This document shows, piece by piece, positions 1 through 8,088 of a DNA stretch of 64,000 bases. Origin of the DNA: Mycolicibacterium rhodesiae JS60 (GTDB lineage: Bacteria; Actinomycetota; Actinomycetes; Mycobacteriales; Mycobacteriaceae). Under the pieces are notes generated by a model. The model searched no databases. It was not told the origin of the DNA and saw only the letters and a list, made by a program, of their open reading frames with translations. The position numbers and the translations under genes are program-made. Position 1 is the first letter of the stretch. Every line of letters begins with the position of its first letter. Location: the NCBI GenBank assembly GCA_000230935.2, contig AGIQ01000012.1, forward strand, positions 39,722 to 103,721, written 5' to 3'.

Positions 1-651
1 GCCACCCGTCGCGGCCTGCTCACCGAGGACCCGGCAGTTCGCCTGCAGCTGCCCAAGGCGCGGCGCACCCTGCCCGCGGTCCTACGCCAAGACCAGGCGC
101 TGGCCGCGATGGCCGCCGCCGACCTCGGCGCCGAACAGGGCGACCCGCTGGCGATCCGTGACCGGCTGATCGTGGAACTGCTCTACGCCACCGGGATCCG
201 CGTCAGCGAGCTGTGTGGGCTGGACATCGACGACATCGACACCGGCCGCCGCCTGCTGCGGGTGCTGGGCAAGGGCAACAAACAGCGCACCGTGCCATTC
301 GGGGCGCCGGCCCTGGCGGCACTGACCGCGTGGCTGAACGACGGCAGGCCCGAACTGGTCAACGAAGACTCCGGCCCCGCGCTGTTGTTGGGGCCGCGAG
401 GCAGGCGCCTGGACCCCCGCCAGGCCCGCACCGTTGTGCACCAGACCATGTCGGCGGTCGACGGCGCACCCGACATCGGTCCGCACGGCCTGCGCCACAG
501 TGCGGCCACCCACCTGCTCGAAGGCGGGGCCGACCTGCGGATCGTCCAGGAGATCCTGGGCCACTCGACGCTGGCCACCACACAGCTCTACACCCACGTC
601 ACCGTGGCGCGGCTACGCGCCGTGCACGACCAGGCGCATCCGCGCGCCTGA
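1..651 (+). CDS. xerC: Tyrosine recombinase XerC (5' end outside window)
   Basis: Site-specific tyrosine recombinase that with XerD resolves chromosome dimers at dif during division. The frame is open from base 1, so the N-terminal part lies upstream; 216 residues are visible, essentially the whole catalytic domain. The catalytic set is present: Arg in ATGIRVSEL, Lys in GKGNKQR, the HGLRHSAATHLL box, His in LGHSTLATTQ, and the nucleophile Tyr in QLYTHV. It ends with TGA four bases before the convergent selO stop. Its place close to rpsB fits mycobacterial xerC (Rv2894c region, from memory). Nothing unusual is seen apart from the window cut. Confidence 0.95.
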   Translation, partial: ATRRGLLTEDPAVRLQLPKARRTLPAVLRQDQALAAMAAADLGAEQGDPLAIRDRLIVELLYATGIRVSELCGLDIDDIDTGRRLLRVLGKGNKQRTVPFGAPALAALTAWLNDGRPELVNEDSGPALLLGPRGRRLDPRQARTVVHQTMSAVDGAPDIGPHGLRHSAATHLLEGGADLRIVQEILGHSTLATTQLYTHVTVARLRAVHDQAHPRA

Positions 652-655
652 ATGT

Positions 656-2083
656 CTAAGTGCCGCAGAAGGTTTGGAAGCAGCGTCCAAAGTCGTCGGG
701 AGCGGGCTCGGCGTAGCGCTCGAACCCCGGACGTTCGTCGTAGGGTGAGGTGATCACCCGCAGTAGCCGCTCGAACGGCTCCATGTCTCCCGCTGTCGCG
801 GCGCTCAGCGCCTCCTCGACCAGGTGATTGCGCGGGATGTAGACCGGGTTGACCCGCTGCATCGCCTCGACGTCCGGACCCATACCGCGCCACCGGCTGG
901 CCCACATCTCGAACGCCGGCTCGACTCCGCCGGCGGCAAGCCGGCGGAAGAACGAGGTGTAGTCGACGTGCTCCGGCTCGAGCAGCTCCAAGAGCTCCTC
1001 GCTGAGCTGCTGCACCACGGCGTCGTCAACTTCGTCGCTCAGTCCCAGCTTCCTGCGCATACCCGCCGTCCACGCCGCCGAGTACAGGCCGGGGAACTGC
1101 TGTAGCGACGCGGTGACCAACTCGATCGCGCGCTCCTGGTCGTCGTCGATCAGCCCGAGCAGCGCCTCGGCCAAGCGGGTGAGATTCCAGGCGGCGATCG
1201 CCGGCTGGTTGCCGTAGGCGTAGCGGCCCCACGAGTCGATCGAACTGAACACCGTCTTCGGGTCGAAGGCGTCCATGAACGCACACGGCCCGTAGTCGAT
1301 CGTCTCGCCCGAGATCGTCATGTTGTCGGTGTTCATCACGCCATGGATGAACCCTGCCAGCATCCACTGGGCGATGAGTCCGGCCTGGGCGGCGATCACC
1401 GAGTCCAGAAGGGTGAGGTAGGGATTGTCGGCCTCGGCGGCGTCGGGGTAATGCCTGCTGATCGCGTGGTCGGCGAGTCGCCGCAATACGTCGAGTTCGC
1501 CTGCGGCCGCGACGTATTGGAAGCTGCCGACGCGCAGATGGCTTGCCGCGACGCGCGCGAGGACGGCGCCGTCGAGCTCCGTCTCGCGCTGGACGGTGCG
1601 CCCGGTGGCGATCACCGACAGCGAGCGGGTGGTCGGAATGCCCAGTGCGTGCATCGCTTCGCTGACCAGGTATTCGCGCAGCATCGGGCCGATCGCTGCC
1701 AAACCGTCGCCGCCGCGGGCGAACGGCGTGCGCCCCGATCCCTTCAGATGCAGGTCGCGCGGTGTGCCGTCGACATCGAGTTCACCCAGCAGCAGGGCGC
1801 GACCGTCGCCGAGGCGCGGCACCCAGCCGCCGAACTGATGGCCGGCGTACCCCTGCGCGACGGGTTCGGCATCCGCCGGGAGCGCAGTCCCCACGAGCAG
1901 GCCGATTCCGTCGGGGCTGCGCAGCCAGGAGGCATCCAGGCCCAGCTCGAGGGCGAGCGACTCGTTGAGTACGAGCAGCCGCGGATCGGGTGCAGACTCG
2001 GCCTGCCAGCGCAGCGCTATCTCGGGCACCTCGGTGGCGAATCGATGGCCGAGAACGACGGTCCGGTCAGGCGCGATGCTCAT
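656..2083 (-). CDS. selO: SelO family protein adenylyltransferase (YdiU/UPF0061)
   Basis: Pseudokinase-fold enzyme that transfers AMP from ATP to protein Ser/Thr/Tyr; family role is redox stress response. 475 residues from ATG at 2083; a longer frame continues upstream, but MSIAPDRTVVLGHRF begins the family homology and the extension is low-complexity. Family signatures seen: GYAGHQFGGWVPRLGDGRA, HLKGSGRTPFARGGDG with the nucleotide-contacting Lys, LREYLVSEAMHALGIPTTRS, and HGVMNTDNMTISG followed by IDYGPCAFMD with the metal-binding Asp/Asn residues. The C-terminus is Cys-Gly-Thr, so it is a cysteine and not a selenocysteine form. Single gene, convergent with xerC, divergent from the secreted protein at 2149. 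Confidence 0.92.
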   Translation of the reverse strand: MSIAPDRTVVLGHRFATEVPEIALRWQAESAPDPRLLVLNESLALELGLDASWLRSPDGIGLLVGTALPADAEPVAQGYAGHQFGGWVPRLGDGRALLLGELDVDGTPRDLHLKGSGRTPFARGGDGLAAIGPMLREYLVSEAMHALGIPTTRSLSVIATGRTVQRETELDGAVLARVAASHLRVGSFQYVAAAGELDVLRRLADHAISRHYPDAAEADNPYLTLLDSVIAAQAGLIAQWMLAGFIHGVMNTDNMTISGETIDYGPCAFMDAFDPKTVFSSIDSWGRYAYGNQPAIAAWNLTRLAEALLGLIDDDQERAIELVTASLQQFPGLYSAAWTAGMRRKLGLSDEVDDAVVQQLSEELLELLEPEHVDYTSFFRRLAAGGVEPAFEMWASRWRGMGPDVEAMQRVNPVYIPRNHLVEEALSAATAGDMEPFERLLRVITSPYDERPGFERYAEPAPDDFGRCFQTFCGT

Positions 2084-2148
2084 CGGTGACCAGCCTACGG
2101 ACCCCAAACTTGGGTTCGGTAGCGCCGGCGGCGGAGTCTGCTTCTGCC

Positions 2149-2628
2149 ATGCCGAAACTTGCGCTGTTCGCACTGGCAGCAGCGGTGACGATCGTGACAA
2201 CGGCGCCCACCGCCCAGGCCGCCCACTCCAAGATCCAGTTCCTCGCGCCATCCGGGAACATCGGCTGCCAACTGGGCACCGCACCGGACGGGTCGGCCTT
2301 CGCGTGGTGCAAGGCCGAGGAGCACAGCTGGGCCGCCCCGCAGTCCGATACCTGCCCCCGCGCGAACATCCCCGGCGCCATCGGCGAACCGGGCGGCGAG
2401 AACCTTCAGCTCGCCGAGGGCCAAGCGCCCTGCTTCGGCTTCGTGATGAGCCAGCTGTTCTTCAGCGGCCAATACGCACCTCCGACGCTCCGCTCCGGGG
2501 ACCGCCGTTCGGTCGGCAGCATCACCTGCACGGCCGAGCCCGCCGGCGTGACCTGCGCCGACAGCAAGACCGGCAGCTCGTTCCAGGTGTCGCGCGACTC
2601 CTACCGGCTCACCCCGCCAGCGGCTTGA
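2149..2628 (+). CDS. Secreted conserved protein, six cysteines
   Basis: 159-residue protein of unknown function. It starts with a clear Sec signal peptide (MPKLALFALAAAVTIVTTAPTAQA, shown here in two parts: basic residue at 3, hydrophobic core 4-18, AxA-type site near 24). The mature part holds six cysteines (in NIGCQL, AWCKAE, DTCPRA, APCFGF, ITCTAE, VTCADS), which suggests three disulfides in an exported fold. The start was chosen because the signal peptide begins there, although the frame is open further upstream over selO. Its last 20 bases overlap the convergent M23 gene. Similar small secreted proteins are common in mycobacteria; no enzyme motif is seen. Confidence 0.75.
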   Translation: MPKLALFALAAAVTIVTTAPTAQAAHSKIQFLAPSGNIGCQLGTAPDGSAFAWCKAEEHSWAAPQSDTCPRANIPGAIGEPGGENLQLAEGQAPCFGFVMSQLFFSGQYAPPTLRSGDRRSVGSITCTAEPAGVTCADSKTGSSFQVSRDSYRLTPPAA

Positions 2629-3100
2629 GCCGGATCGTCGTCGACGCCAGCAGCCCCAGCGGGTCGACGTAGTCCGCCCGCGACGCCGGACCCCACATCG
2701 CACCCCAGTGCAGGCACGCGGCCACCGGGCAGCCCGCATGACCAGGCACGAGCCGGCCCAGCGCGGTCGACGAGTCCACCAGTTGCCCCACCCGCACGAC
2801 AGCCTCGACCGGCTCGTAGCTGGTGCGCAGGCCGCCGGCATGGGCCAGTGATACCACCGGGCGCCCGGCCAGCGTGCCGGCGAACACGACGGTCGCCGGT
2901 CCCGCCGCATACACGGGCTGGTCGGGCACCCCGGCCAGGTCCACTCCCCGATGCCCGCGCTGCCAGTCGGGAGAGGGCGCGTCGAACACCCTGGTCACCG
3001 TCGGGCGTGGCCGCAGCGGCCACTGCAGCCGCCCGTCATCGGCCCGCCCGACGCCGGTGCCCAGCGTCACGGCCGCCGCAATCAGCACAAGCCAGCGCAT
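2609..3100 (-). CDS. M23 (LytM-like) peptidase-family protein
   Basis: 163 residues: N-terminal signal sequence (about 1-20), then a compact LytM/M23 domain. Metal-site motifs of the family are present: HRGVDLAG (HxxxD), SLAHAGG and LHWG. M23 proteins cut peptidoglycan peptide bridges or, when degenerate, activate amidases. The three motifs look intact, so activity is plausible. It lies next to rpsB on the opposite strand, as Rv2891 does in M. tuberculosis (from memory). The 3' end overlaps the convergent secreted-protein gene by 20 bases. Confidence 0.82.
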   Translation of the reverse strand: MRWLVLIAAAVTLGTGVGRADDGRLQWPLRPRPTVTRVFDAPSPDWQRGHRGVDLAGVPDQPVYAAGPATVVFAGTLAGRPVVSLAHAGGLRTSYEPVEAVVRVGQLVDSSTALGRLVPGHAGCPVAACLHWGAMWGPASRADYVDPLGLLASTTIRLKPLAG

Positions 3101-3172
3101 CGCTCCAGTTCAGTGGCCTACGAAACCAAATAACAGCCCCACAACCCGGCGCTGTGGACCAGCCGGCCGCTG

Positions 3173-3204
3173 TGGACAAAGCACCCGTTGCGGCGGTGTA
3201 AACT
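3173..3204 (+). promoter_or_regulatory. Possible rpsB promoter
   Basis: TGGACA (3173-3178) and TAAACT (3199-3204, fits the mycobacterial TANNNT -10) are 20 bases apart, longer than ideal. A TTGACT at 3230 has no good -10 behind it. Weak call based on position in the only long gap before rpsB. Confidence 0.25.
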
Positions 3205-3278
3205 TTGATCCGCAACTCGCGCGAGCGGGTTGACTTCGCGCGTCTGTTCCGCAAGTCCGCTTCATCGACTTGCACCAC

Positions 3279-3346
3279 GCATGCCGGTTGGTCCCGTCCG
3301 CGGGTCGGCATGCCTCAGACGCCAGGGCTTGGCTTCACCCGAAGCC
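3279..3346 (+). promoter_or_regulatory. rpsB 5' leader with two hairpins
   Basis: Hairpin 1: GCATGCCG (3279-3286) pairs perfectly with CGGCATGC (3306-3313), with an inner CCCG-TCCG-CGGG stem at 3293-3304. Hairpin 2: GGCTTC (3331-3336) pairs with GAAGCC (3341-3346) over an ACCC loop. Together they sit 32-100 bases before the rpsB ATG. Ribosomal-protein mRNAs are often autoregulated through such leaders; a role in S2 feedback is inference. Confidence 0.45.
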
Positions 3347-3378
3347 GGGCGACAACCGACACACCTTAAGGCACACGC

Positions 3379-4203
3379 ATGGCCGTAGTAACCATGAAGC
3401 AGCTGCTTGACAGCGGCACCCACTTCGGGCACCAGACCCGACGCTGGAACCCCAAGATGAAGCGGTTCATCTTCACCGACCGCAACGGCATCTACATCAT
3501 CGATCTGCAGCAGACGCTGACCTACATCGATCAGGCTTACGAGTTCGTCAAGGAAACCGTCGCCCACGGCGGCAGCATCCTGTTCGTCGGCACCAAGAAG
3601 CAGGCCCAGGAGTCCATCGCGGACGAGGCCACCCGCGTCGGTATGCCCTACGTGAACCAGCGCTGGCTGGGCGGCATGCTGACCAACTTCTCCACCGTTC
3701 ACAAGCGTCTGCAGCGCCTCAAGGAGCTCGAGGCCATGGAGCAGACCGGTGGCTTCGAGGGTCGTACCAAGAAGGAAATCCTGATGCTGACCCGCGAGAA
3801 GAACAAGCTCGAGCGCAGCCTCGGCGGTATCCGGGACATGCAGAAGGTGCCATCGGCGATCTGGGTCGTCGACACCAACAAGGAACACCTCGCCGTCAGC
3901 GAGGCCATCAAGCTGGGCATCCCGGTCATCGCGATCCTGGACACCAACTGCGACCCCGACCAGGTCAACTACCCGATCCCGGGTAACGACGACGCCATCC
4001 GCTCGGCGGCCCTGCTGACCAAGGTGATCGCCTCCGCGGTGGCCGAGGGCCTGCAGGCTCGCGCCGGCGTCGGCTCGGGCGACAAGCCCGAAGCCGCAGC
4101 CGAACCGCTGGCCGAGTGGGAGCAGGAGCTGCTGGCCAGCGCAACCGCGTCGGCCCCCAATGACGCCGGGCCGGTCGCTGAAACCACCACCGACGCTTCT
4201 TGA
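3379..4203 (+). CDS. rpsB: 30S ribosomal protein S2
   Basis: Structural protein of the small ribosomal subunit, needed for S1 docking and translation initiation. 274 residues, typical for actinobacteria, starting MAVVTMKQLLDSGTHFGHQ. Core S2 signatures are intact: RRWNPKMKRFIF, the coiled-coil insertion around 100-150, LPSAIWVVDTNKE-type motif and IAILDTNCDPD. The C-terminus carries a variable Ala/Glu-rich tail. The unusual long leader has two hairpins. tsf follows after 24 bases, so the two genes form the classic rpsB-tsf operon ended by the terminator at 5097-5140. Confidence 0.98.
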   Translation: MAVVTMKQLLDSGTHFGHQTRRWNPKMKRFIFTDRNGIYIIDLQQTLTYIDQAYEFVKETVAHGGSILFVGTKKQAQESIADEATRVGMPYVNQRWLGGMLTNFSTVHKRLQRLKELEAMEQTGGFEGRTKKEILMLTREKNKLERSLGGIRDMQKVPSAIWVVDTNKEHLAVSEAIKLGIPVIAILDTNCDPDQVNYPIPGNDDAIRSAALLTKVIASAVAEGLQARAGVGSGDKPEAAAEPLAEWEQELLASATASAPNDAGPVAETTTDAS

Positions 4204-4227
4204 TTTTTAGGGAAGGGCTTTCGCTCT

Positions 4228-5055
4228 ATGGCTAACTACACCGCTGCCGACGTCAAGCGGCTTCGGGAGCTCACCGGCGCGGGCATGCTCGACTGCAAGA
4301 ACGCCCTGGCCGAAAACGACGGCGACTTCGACAAGGCCGTCGAGGCGCTGCGTATCAAGGGTGCCAAGGACGTCGGCAAGCGCGCTGAGCGCGCCACCGC
4401 CGAGGGTCTGGTCGCCGCTAAGGGCGGTGCACTGATCGAGCTCAACTCCGAGACCGATTTCGTCGCCAAGAACGCCGAGTTCCAGAAGCTTGCCGACGAC
4501 GTGGTCGATGCCGCTGCCGCCGCGAAGGCCACCGATGTGGAGGCCCTCAAGGCCGCCAAGATCGGTGACAAGACCGTCGAGCAGGCCGTCGCGGAGCTGT
4601 CGGCCAAGATCGGCGAGAAGCTCGAGCTGCGCCGTGCCGCGTACTTCGACGGCAAGGTCGAGGCCTACCTGCACAAGCGTGCCGCCGATCTGCCGCCCGC
4701 CGTGGGTGTGCTGGTCGAGTACGAAGCCGGTGACGCAGCGAAGGGCGTAGACGCGGCGCACGCCGTGGCCCTGCAGATCGCCGCGCTCAAGGCCAAGTAC
4801 CTGACCCGCGAGGACGTTCCGGCTGACATCGTGGCCAACGAGCGCCACATCGCAGAGGAGACGGCCAAGGCCGAGGGCAAGCCCGAGCAGGCGCTGCCCA
4901 AGATCATCGAGGGTCGCGTCACCGGCTTCTACAAGGACGTCGTGCTGCTCGAGCAGCCGTCGGTGTCCGACAACAAGAAGACCGTCAAGGCGCTTCTCGA
5001 CGAGGCCGGCGTGACCGTCACGCGGTTCGCCCGCTTCGAGGTCGGTCAGGCCTAG
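4228..5055 (+). CDS. tsf: Translation elongation factor Ts
   Basis: Nucleotide exchange factor that removes GDP from EF-Tu. 275 residues; N-terminal UBA-like domain (TAADVKRLRELTGAGMLDCK), then TDFVAKN, the key Asp-Phe contact to EF-Tu, and two dimerisation subdomains. The region around 140-190 (LHKRAADLPPAVGVLVEY) is typical. A purine-rich AGGGAAGGG lies upstream of the ATG. Cotranscribed with rpsB. Confidence 0.97.
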   Translation: MANYTAADVKRLRELTGAGMLDCKNALAENDGDFDKAVEALRIKGAKDVGKRAERATAEGLVAAKGGALIELNSETDFVAKNAEFQKLADDVVDAAAAAKATDVEALKAAKIGDKTVEQAVAELSAKIGEKLELRRAAYFDGKVEAYLHKRAADLPPAVGVLVEYEAGDAAKGVDAAHAVALQIAALKAKYLTREDVPADIVANERHIAEETAKAEGKPEQALPKIIEGRVTGFYKDVVLLEQPSVSDNKKTVKALLDEAGVTVTRFARFEVGQA

Positions 5056-5096
5056 CTCCACACAAACTTGGGCGGCGCACCAAACCGTCCAACTGG

Positions 5097-5140
5097 AAAA
5101 CCCCGCGTCATATCCGGCGATCCCGGAGACGCGGGGTTTT
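5097..5140 (+). terminator. Strong intrinsic terminator after tsf
   Basis: AAAACCCCGCGTC (5097-5109) pairs perfectly with GACGCGGGGTTTT (5128-5140); the loop itself holds a second stem TCCGG/CCGGA (5113-5127). The 3' arm ends in TTTT. It lies 42 bases after the tsf stop. Confidence 0.85.
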
Positions 5141-5194
5141 GCCGTCTTCGGGCAAAGCTGAACGAAATCGACATTTCGCGTGTGAGAATTCGCC

Positions 5195-5509
5195 ATGCCA
5201 ATTAAAGGGGTGTTGATTTCAGCGGCTGGTTTTGCGCTGCTGATGGGCAGTTCCGCGGTTAGTTCGGCGGAACCCACGGTGAATCATTGCCCGCCCCAGG
5301 ATCAATCGCAGATCGATATCGTCAACGGTCCCATCACCTGCGGGGAGGCGTATGCGACCGCCGGCCAGTACCAGGCCGAAGGCGAGAAGTACCAGCAGAT
5401 TGGTCCCTTCACCTGCTACACGGGCAATGCGATGACTATGCCTGTCGTATTGAGCTGTGCTTCCGACTTGTCCGATTTTGCGGTGAACAACGGAATTCCC
5501 GGGCAGTAA
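5195..5509 (+). CDS. Small secreted protein, four cysteines
   Basis: 104 residues. Signal peptide 1-25 (MPIKGVLISAAGFALLMGSS, then AVSSA and a likely cleavage before EPT). The mature protein is about 80 residues with four cysteines (NHCPPQ, ITCGEA, FTCYTG, LSCASD), probably two disulfides. A Tyr/Gln/Glu-rich stretch AGQYQAEGEKYQQIG lies in the middle. Unknown function; resembles other short exported mycobacterial proteins. Single gene between the tsf terminator and an LLM oxidoreductase. Confidence 0.72.
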   Translation: MPIKGVLISAAGFALLMGSSAVSSAEPTVNHCPPQDQSQIDIVNGPITCGEAYATAGQYQAEGEKYQQIGPFTCYTGNAMTMPVVLSCASDLSDFAVNNGIPGQ

Positions 5510-5547
5510 TCGGGAAGCATCCACGCTCAGTCGCGGTCGGATGAGCC

Positions 5548-6411
5548 ATGCGCATCGGAGTCACGTTCCCTCAAACCGAACTCGGGCCAGACGTGGGCGC
5601 GGTCCGCGCTTACGGCCAGCGGGTGGAGGAATTGGGGTTCACCCACATCCTGGCCTACGACCATGTGCTGGGCGCCGATCGCGAGGTGCACGAGGGCTGG
5701 GCTGGGCCGTACGACGTTCACACCACCTTCCACGAGCCGCTGGTGCTGTTCGGCTACCTCGCGGCGGTCACTACCACGGTGGAGCTGGTGACCGGCGTGA
5801 TCATCCTGCCGCAGCGCCAGACCGCCCTGGTGGCCAAGCAGGCCGCCGAGGTGGATCTGCTCAGCGGTGGACGGCTGCGGCTCGGAATCGGATTGGGTTG
5901 GAACCCAGTCGAATACGAGGCACTCGGCGAGGACTTCTCCAACCGCGGCCGCCGATCCGAGGAACAGGTCGACGTGATGCGCCGGCTCTGGACCGAACAA
6001 ACCGTCAGCTACGAAGGGCGCTACCACACGGTCACCGGCGCGGGCCTGTCTCCGCTGCCGATCCAACGACCCATCCCGGTATGGTTCGGCGCCGCGTCCA
6101 GCCGCGCCTACGAGCGCGCGGGACGCCTCGGCGACGGCTGGTTCCCGATGATGGCACCCGGGCACGGGCTCGACGAGGCGCGGGTCGCCGTCGAGCAGGC
6201 CGCTGCGGCCGCCGGTCGCGATCCCTCCGCATTGGGTATGGAGGGCCGGGTCGACTGGTCCGGGGGTCGCGACACGGTGGGCGAGGAGCTGGCGGCCTGG
6301 CGGGCGGGCGGTGCCACCCACGTCTCGATCAACACGATGGGCGCCGGCCTGCACGGGGTCGACGGGCACCTCGCGGCGTTGGCAGCGGTGGCGGCCGACC
6401 TCCCGCGGTGA
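5548..6411 (+). CDS. LLM class F420-dependent oxidoreductase
   Basis: 287-residue luciferase-like TIM-barrel protein, predicted to use reduced F420 (or FMNH2). Starts MRIGVTFPQTELGPDV; typical segments are THILAYDHVLG, VELVTGVIILPQRQ, GGRLRLGIGLGWNPVEYEALG and RPIPVWFGAASSRAYERAGR. The family hydride-transfers to diverse substrates, so substrate cannot be named. Sits between rpsB/tsf and the amidase, the position of Rv2893 in M. tuberculosis (from memory). 42 bases upstream of the amidase start, perhaps cotranscribed. Confidence 0.88.
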   Translation: MRIGVTFPQTELGPDVGAVRAYGQRVEELGFTHILAYDHVLGADREVHEGWAGPYDVHTTFHEPLVLFGYLAAVTTTVELVTGVIILPQRQTALVAKQAAEVDLLSGGRLRLGIGLGWNPVEYEALGEDFSNRGRRSEEQVDVMRRLWTEQTVSYEGRYHTVTGAGLSPLPIQRPIPVWFGAASSRAYERAGRLGDGWFPMMAPGHGLDEARVAVEQAAAAAGRDPSALGMEGRVDWSGGRDTVGEELAAWRAGGATHVSINTMGAGLHGVDGHLAALAAVAADLPR

Positions 6412-6452
6412 GCCGGGCCGTTATTGCACACGTGCCTGCTAGCGTCAGCTGA

Positions 6453-7856
6453 ATGCGACATGTGCACGCCTTCGGCGACGACGCCCTCGGCGACCTGGAT
6501 GCGGTAGCCCTGGTCGACGCCCTCCGCACCGGCAAGGTATCTCGCCCCGAACTGGTCGAGGCCGCGATCGCCCGAACCGAGAAGGTCAACCCCATCCTCA
6601 ACGGCCTGGCGCACGAGACCTTCGAGCGGGCGCTGGCCCGGGCCTATGCGGGCGGGCGTGGCTACTTCGACGGGGTGCCGACGTTCATCAAGGACAACGT
6701 CGACGTCGAGGGCATGCCGACCATGCAGGGCACCGACGCGTGGGAACCCCGCCCGCACGCCGCTCATGGTGACTTCGCCAAGTTCTTCCTGGCCTCCGGG
6801 CTGGTGCCGCTGGGCAAGACCCAGCTGTCGGAATTCGGGTTCAGCGCCTCGGCCGAGCATCCCCGCATCGGCGCCGTCCGCAACCCGTGGGACACCGACT
6901 TCACCGCGGGCGCGTCGTCGTCGGGCTCGGGGGCGTTCGTCGCCGCCGGCGTGGTGCCGATCGCACATGCCAACGACGGCGGCGGCTCCATCCGGATCCC
7001 CGCAGCGTGTAACGGTCTCGTCGGCCTCAAACCGTCGCGCGGCCGGTTGCCGCTGGACAAGATGACCCGGCAGATGCCGGTGCGCATCGTCAATGACGGT
7101 GTACTGACCCGCACCGTGCGCGACACCGCCGCGTTCTACCGGGAAACCGAACGCATCTGGCGCAACCGCAGGCTGCAGCCGATCGGCGCCGTCACCGGAC
7201 CGGGCACCGCCCGGCTGCGTATCGCGGTCGTCACTCAATCGGTGAATCGACAGGCCGCTCCGAGCGTTCGCGATCTCACCCTGCAGAACGCCGAATTGCT
7301 TGCGGGCCTTGGCCATAGCGTCGAGTACCTGGACCAGCCTCCGGTGCCGAGTTATTTCTTGGACGACTTCCTGTTGTACTGGGCGTTTTTGGCGATGACG
7401 CTGGTGCGCACCGGGCAAAAGACGTTCGGGGAGAGCTTCGACAAGACCAAACTCGACAACCTCACGCTGGGGCTCGACCGGCATGCCAGCCGCAACCTGC
7501 ACAAGCTACCGGTCGCGATCACGCGGCTGCGCCGGCTCCGGCGGATCACCGAGCGGCTTTATCAGACCTACGACGTGCTGCTGATGCCCACGCTGGCCGA
7601 GGAGACACCCCGCATCGGGCACCTGGATCCCACCGCGGACTATCAGCAGATCATCGACCGGCTGATCGACTGGGTAGCGTTCACGCCGCTGCAGAATGCC
7701 ACGGGGGAGCCGGCAATCTCGTTGCCGCTGGGCCGATCTGCCTCGGGGATGCCGGTCGGCATGATGTTGTCGGGTCCGCTCGGGCACGAGCGCCGGCTGC
7801 TGGAGCTGGCCTACGAGCTCGAAGCCGCCACGCCGTGGCCCCGCATTCAAGGCTGA
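6453..7856 (+). CDS. amiC: Amidase signature family enzyme (AmiC-like)
   Basis: 467-residue amidase hydrolysing carboxamides to acid plus ammonia. The Ser-cisSer-Lys triad is visible: Lys in PTFIKDNVD, cis-Ser in GASSSGSGA, nucleophile Ser in NDGGGSIRIPAAC, followed by GLVGLKPSRGR. Length is normal. Substrate not predictable; a GatA role is unlikely since no gatB/gatC neighbours are seen. The context matches Rv2888c amiC (from memory). Confidence 0.88.
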   Translation: MRHVHAFGDDALGDLDAVALVDALRTGKVSRPELVEAAIARTEKVNPILNGLAHETFERALARAYAGGRGYFDGVPTFIKDNVDVEGMPTMQGTDAWEPRPHAAHGDFAKFFLASGLVPLGKTQLSEFGFSASAEHPRIGAVRNPWDTDFTAGASSSGSGAFVAAGVVPIAHANDGGGSIRIPAACNGLVGLKPSRGRLPLDKMTRQMPVRIVNDGVLTRTVRDTAAFYRETERIWRNRRLQPIGAVTGPGTARLRIAVVTQSVNRQAAPSVRDLTLQNAELLAGLGHSVEYLDQPPVPSYFLDDFLLYWAFLAMTLVRTGQKTFGESFDKTKLDNLTLGLDRHASRNLHKLPVAITRLRRLRRITERLYQTYDVLLMPTLAEETPRIGHLDPTADYQQIIDRLIDWVAFTPLQNATGEPAISLPLGRSASGMPVGMMLSGPLGHERRLLELAYELEAATPWPRIQG

Positions 7857-8060
7857 CTGCTGACCTGAGTACGGAATCCGTGGCCGCTGTGAACGTGTGT
7901 CGCGTCGTGACTATGTGGGCGACGATCGGCCAACATGAGCTGGCGAGACCTCGAATACTCTGAGCCGAAGACCCTGTGCCGGTACAGCCCAAGGCCAGTC
8001 AACCGGCCTGACCTGCAACGAAATCCGTTGCCGCGATGTGGTTCCCATCGACACCTGGAT

Positions 8061-8084
8061 TTAACGACGGAACCGTCGAGTTAA
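8061..8084 (+). promoter_or_regulatory. Palindrome before the FtsX-type ABC operon
   Basis: TTAAC-GACGG-AA-CCGTC-GA-GTTAA (8061-8084): inner arms pair perfectly over two bases and outer arms with a two-base bulge. It ends four bases before the ATG at 8089, so it could be an operator or a 5' stem controlling initiation. The 232-base gap 7857-8088 shows nothing else. Confidence 0.35.
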
Positions 8085-8088
8085 CCTG

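Noticed and set aside
656..675. Selenocysteine at the SelO C-terminus
   Set aside because: The codon is a normal Cys codon and no TGA precedes the TAG stop.
7857..8088. RNA gene in the 232-base gap
   Set aside because: No tRNA or known ncRNA fold seen; only the short palindrome near the ATG.
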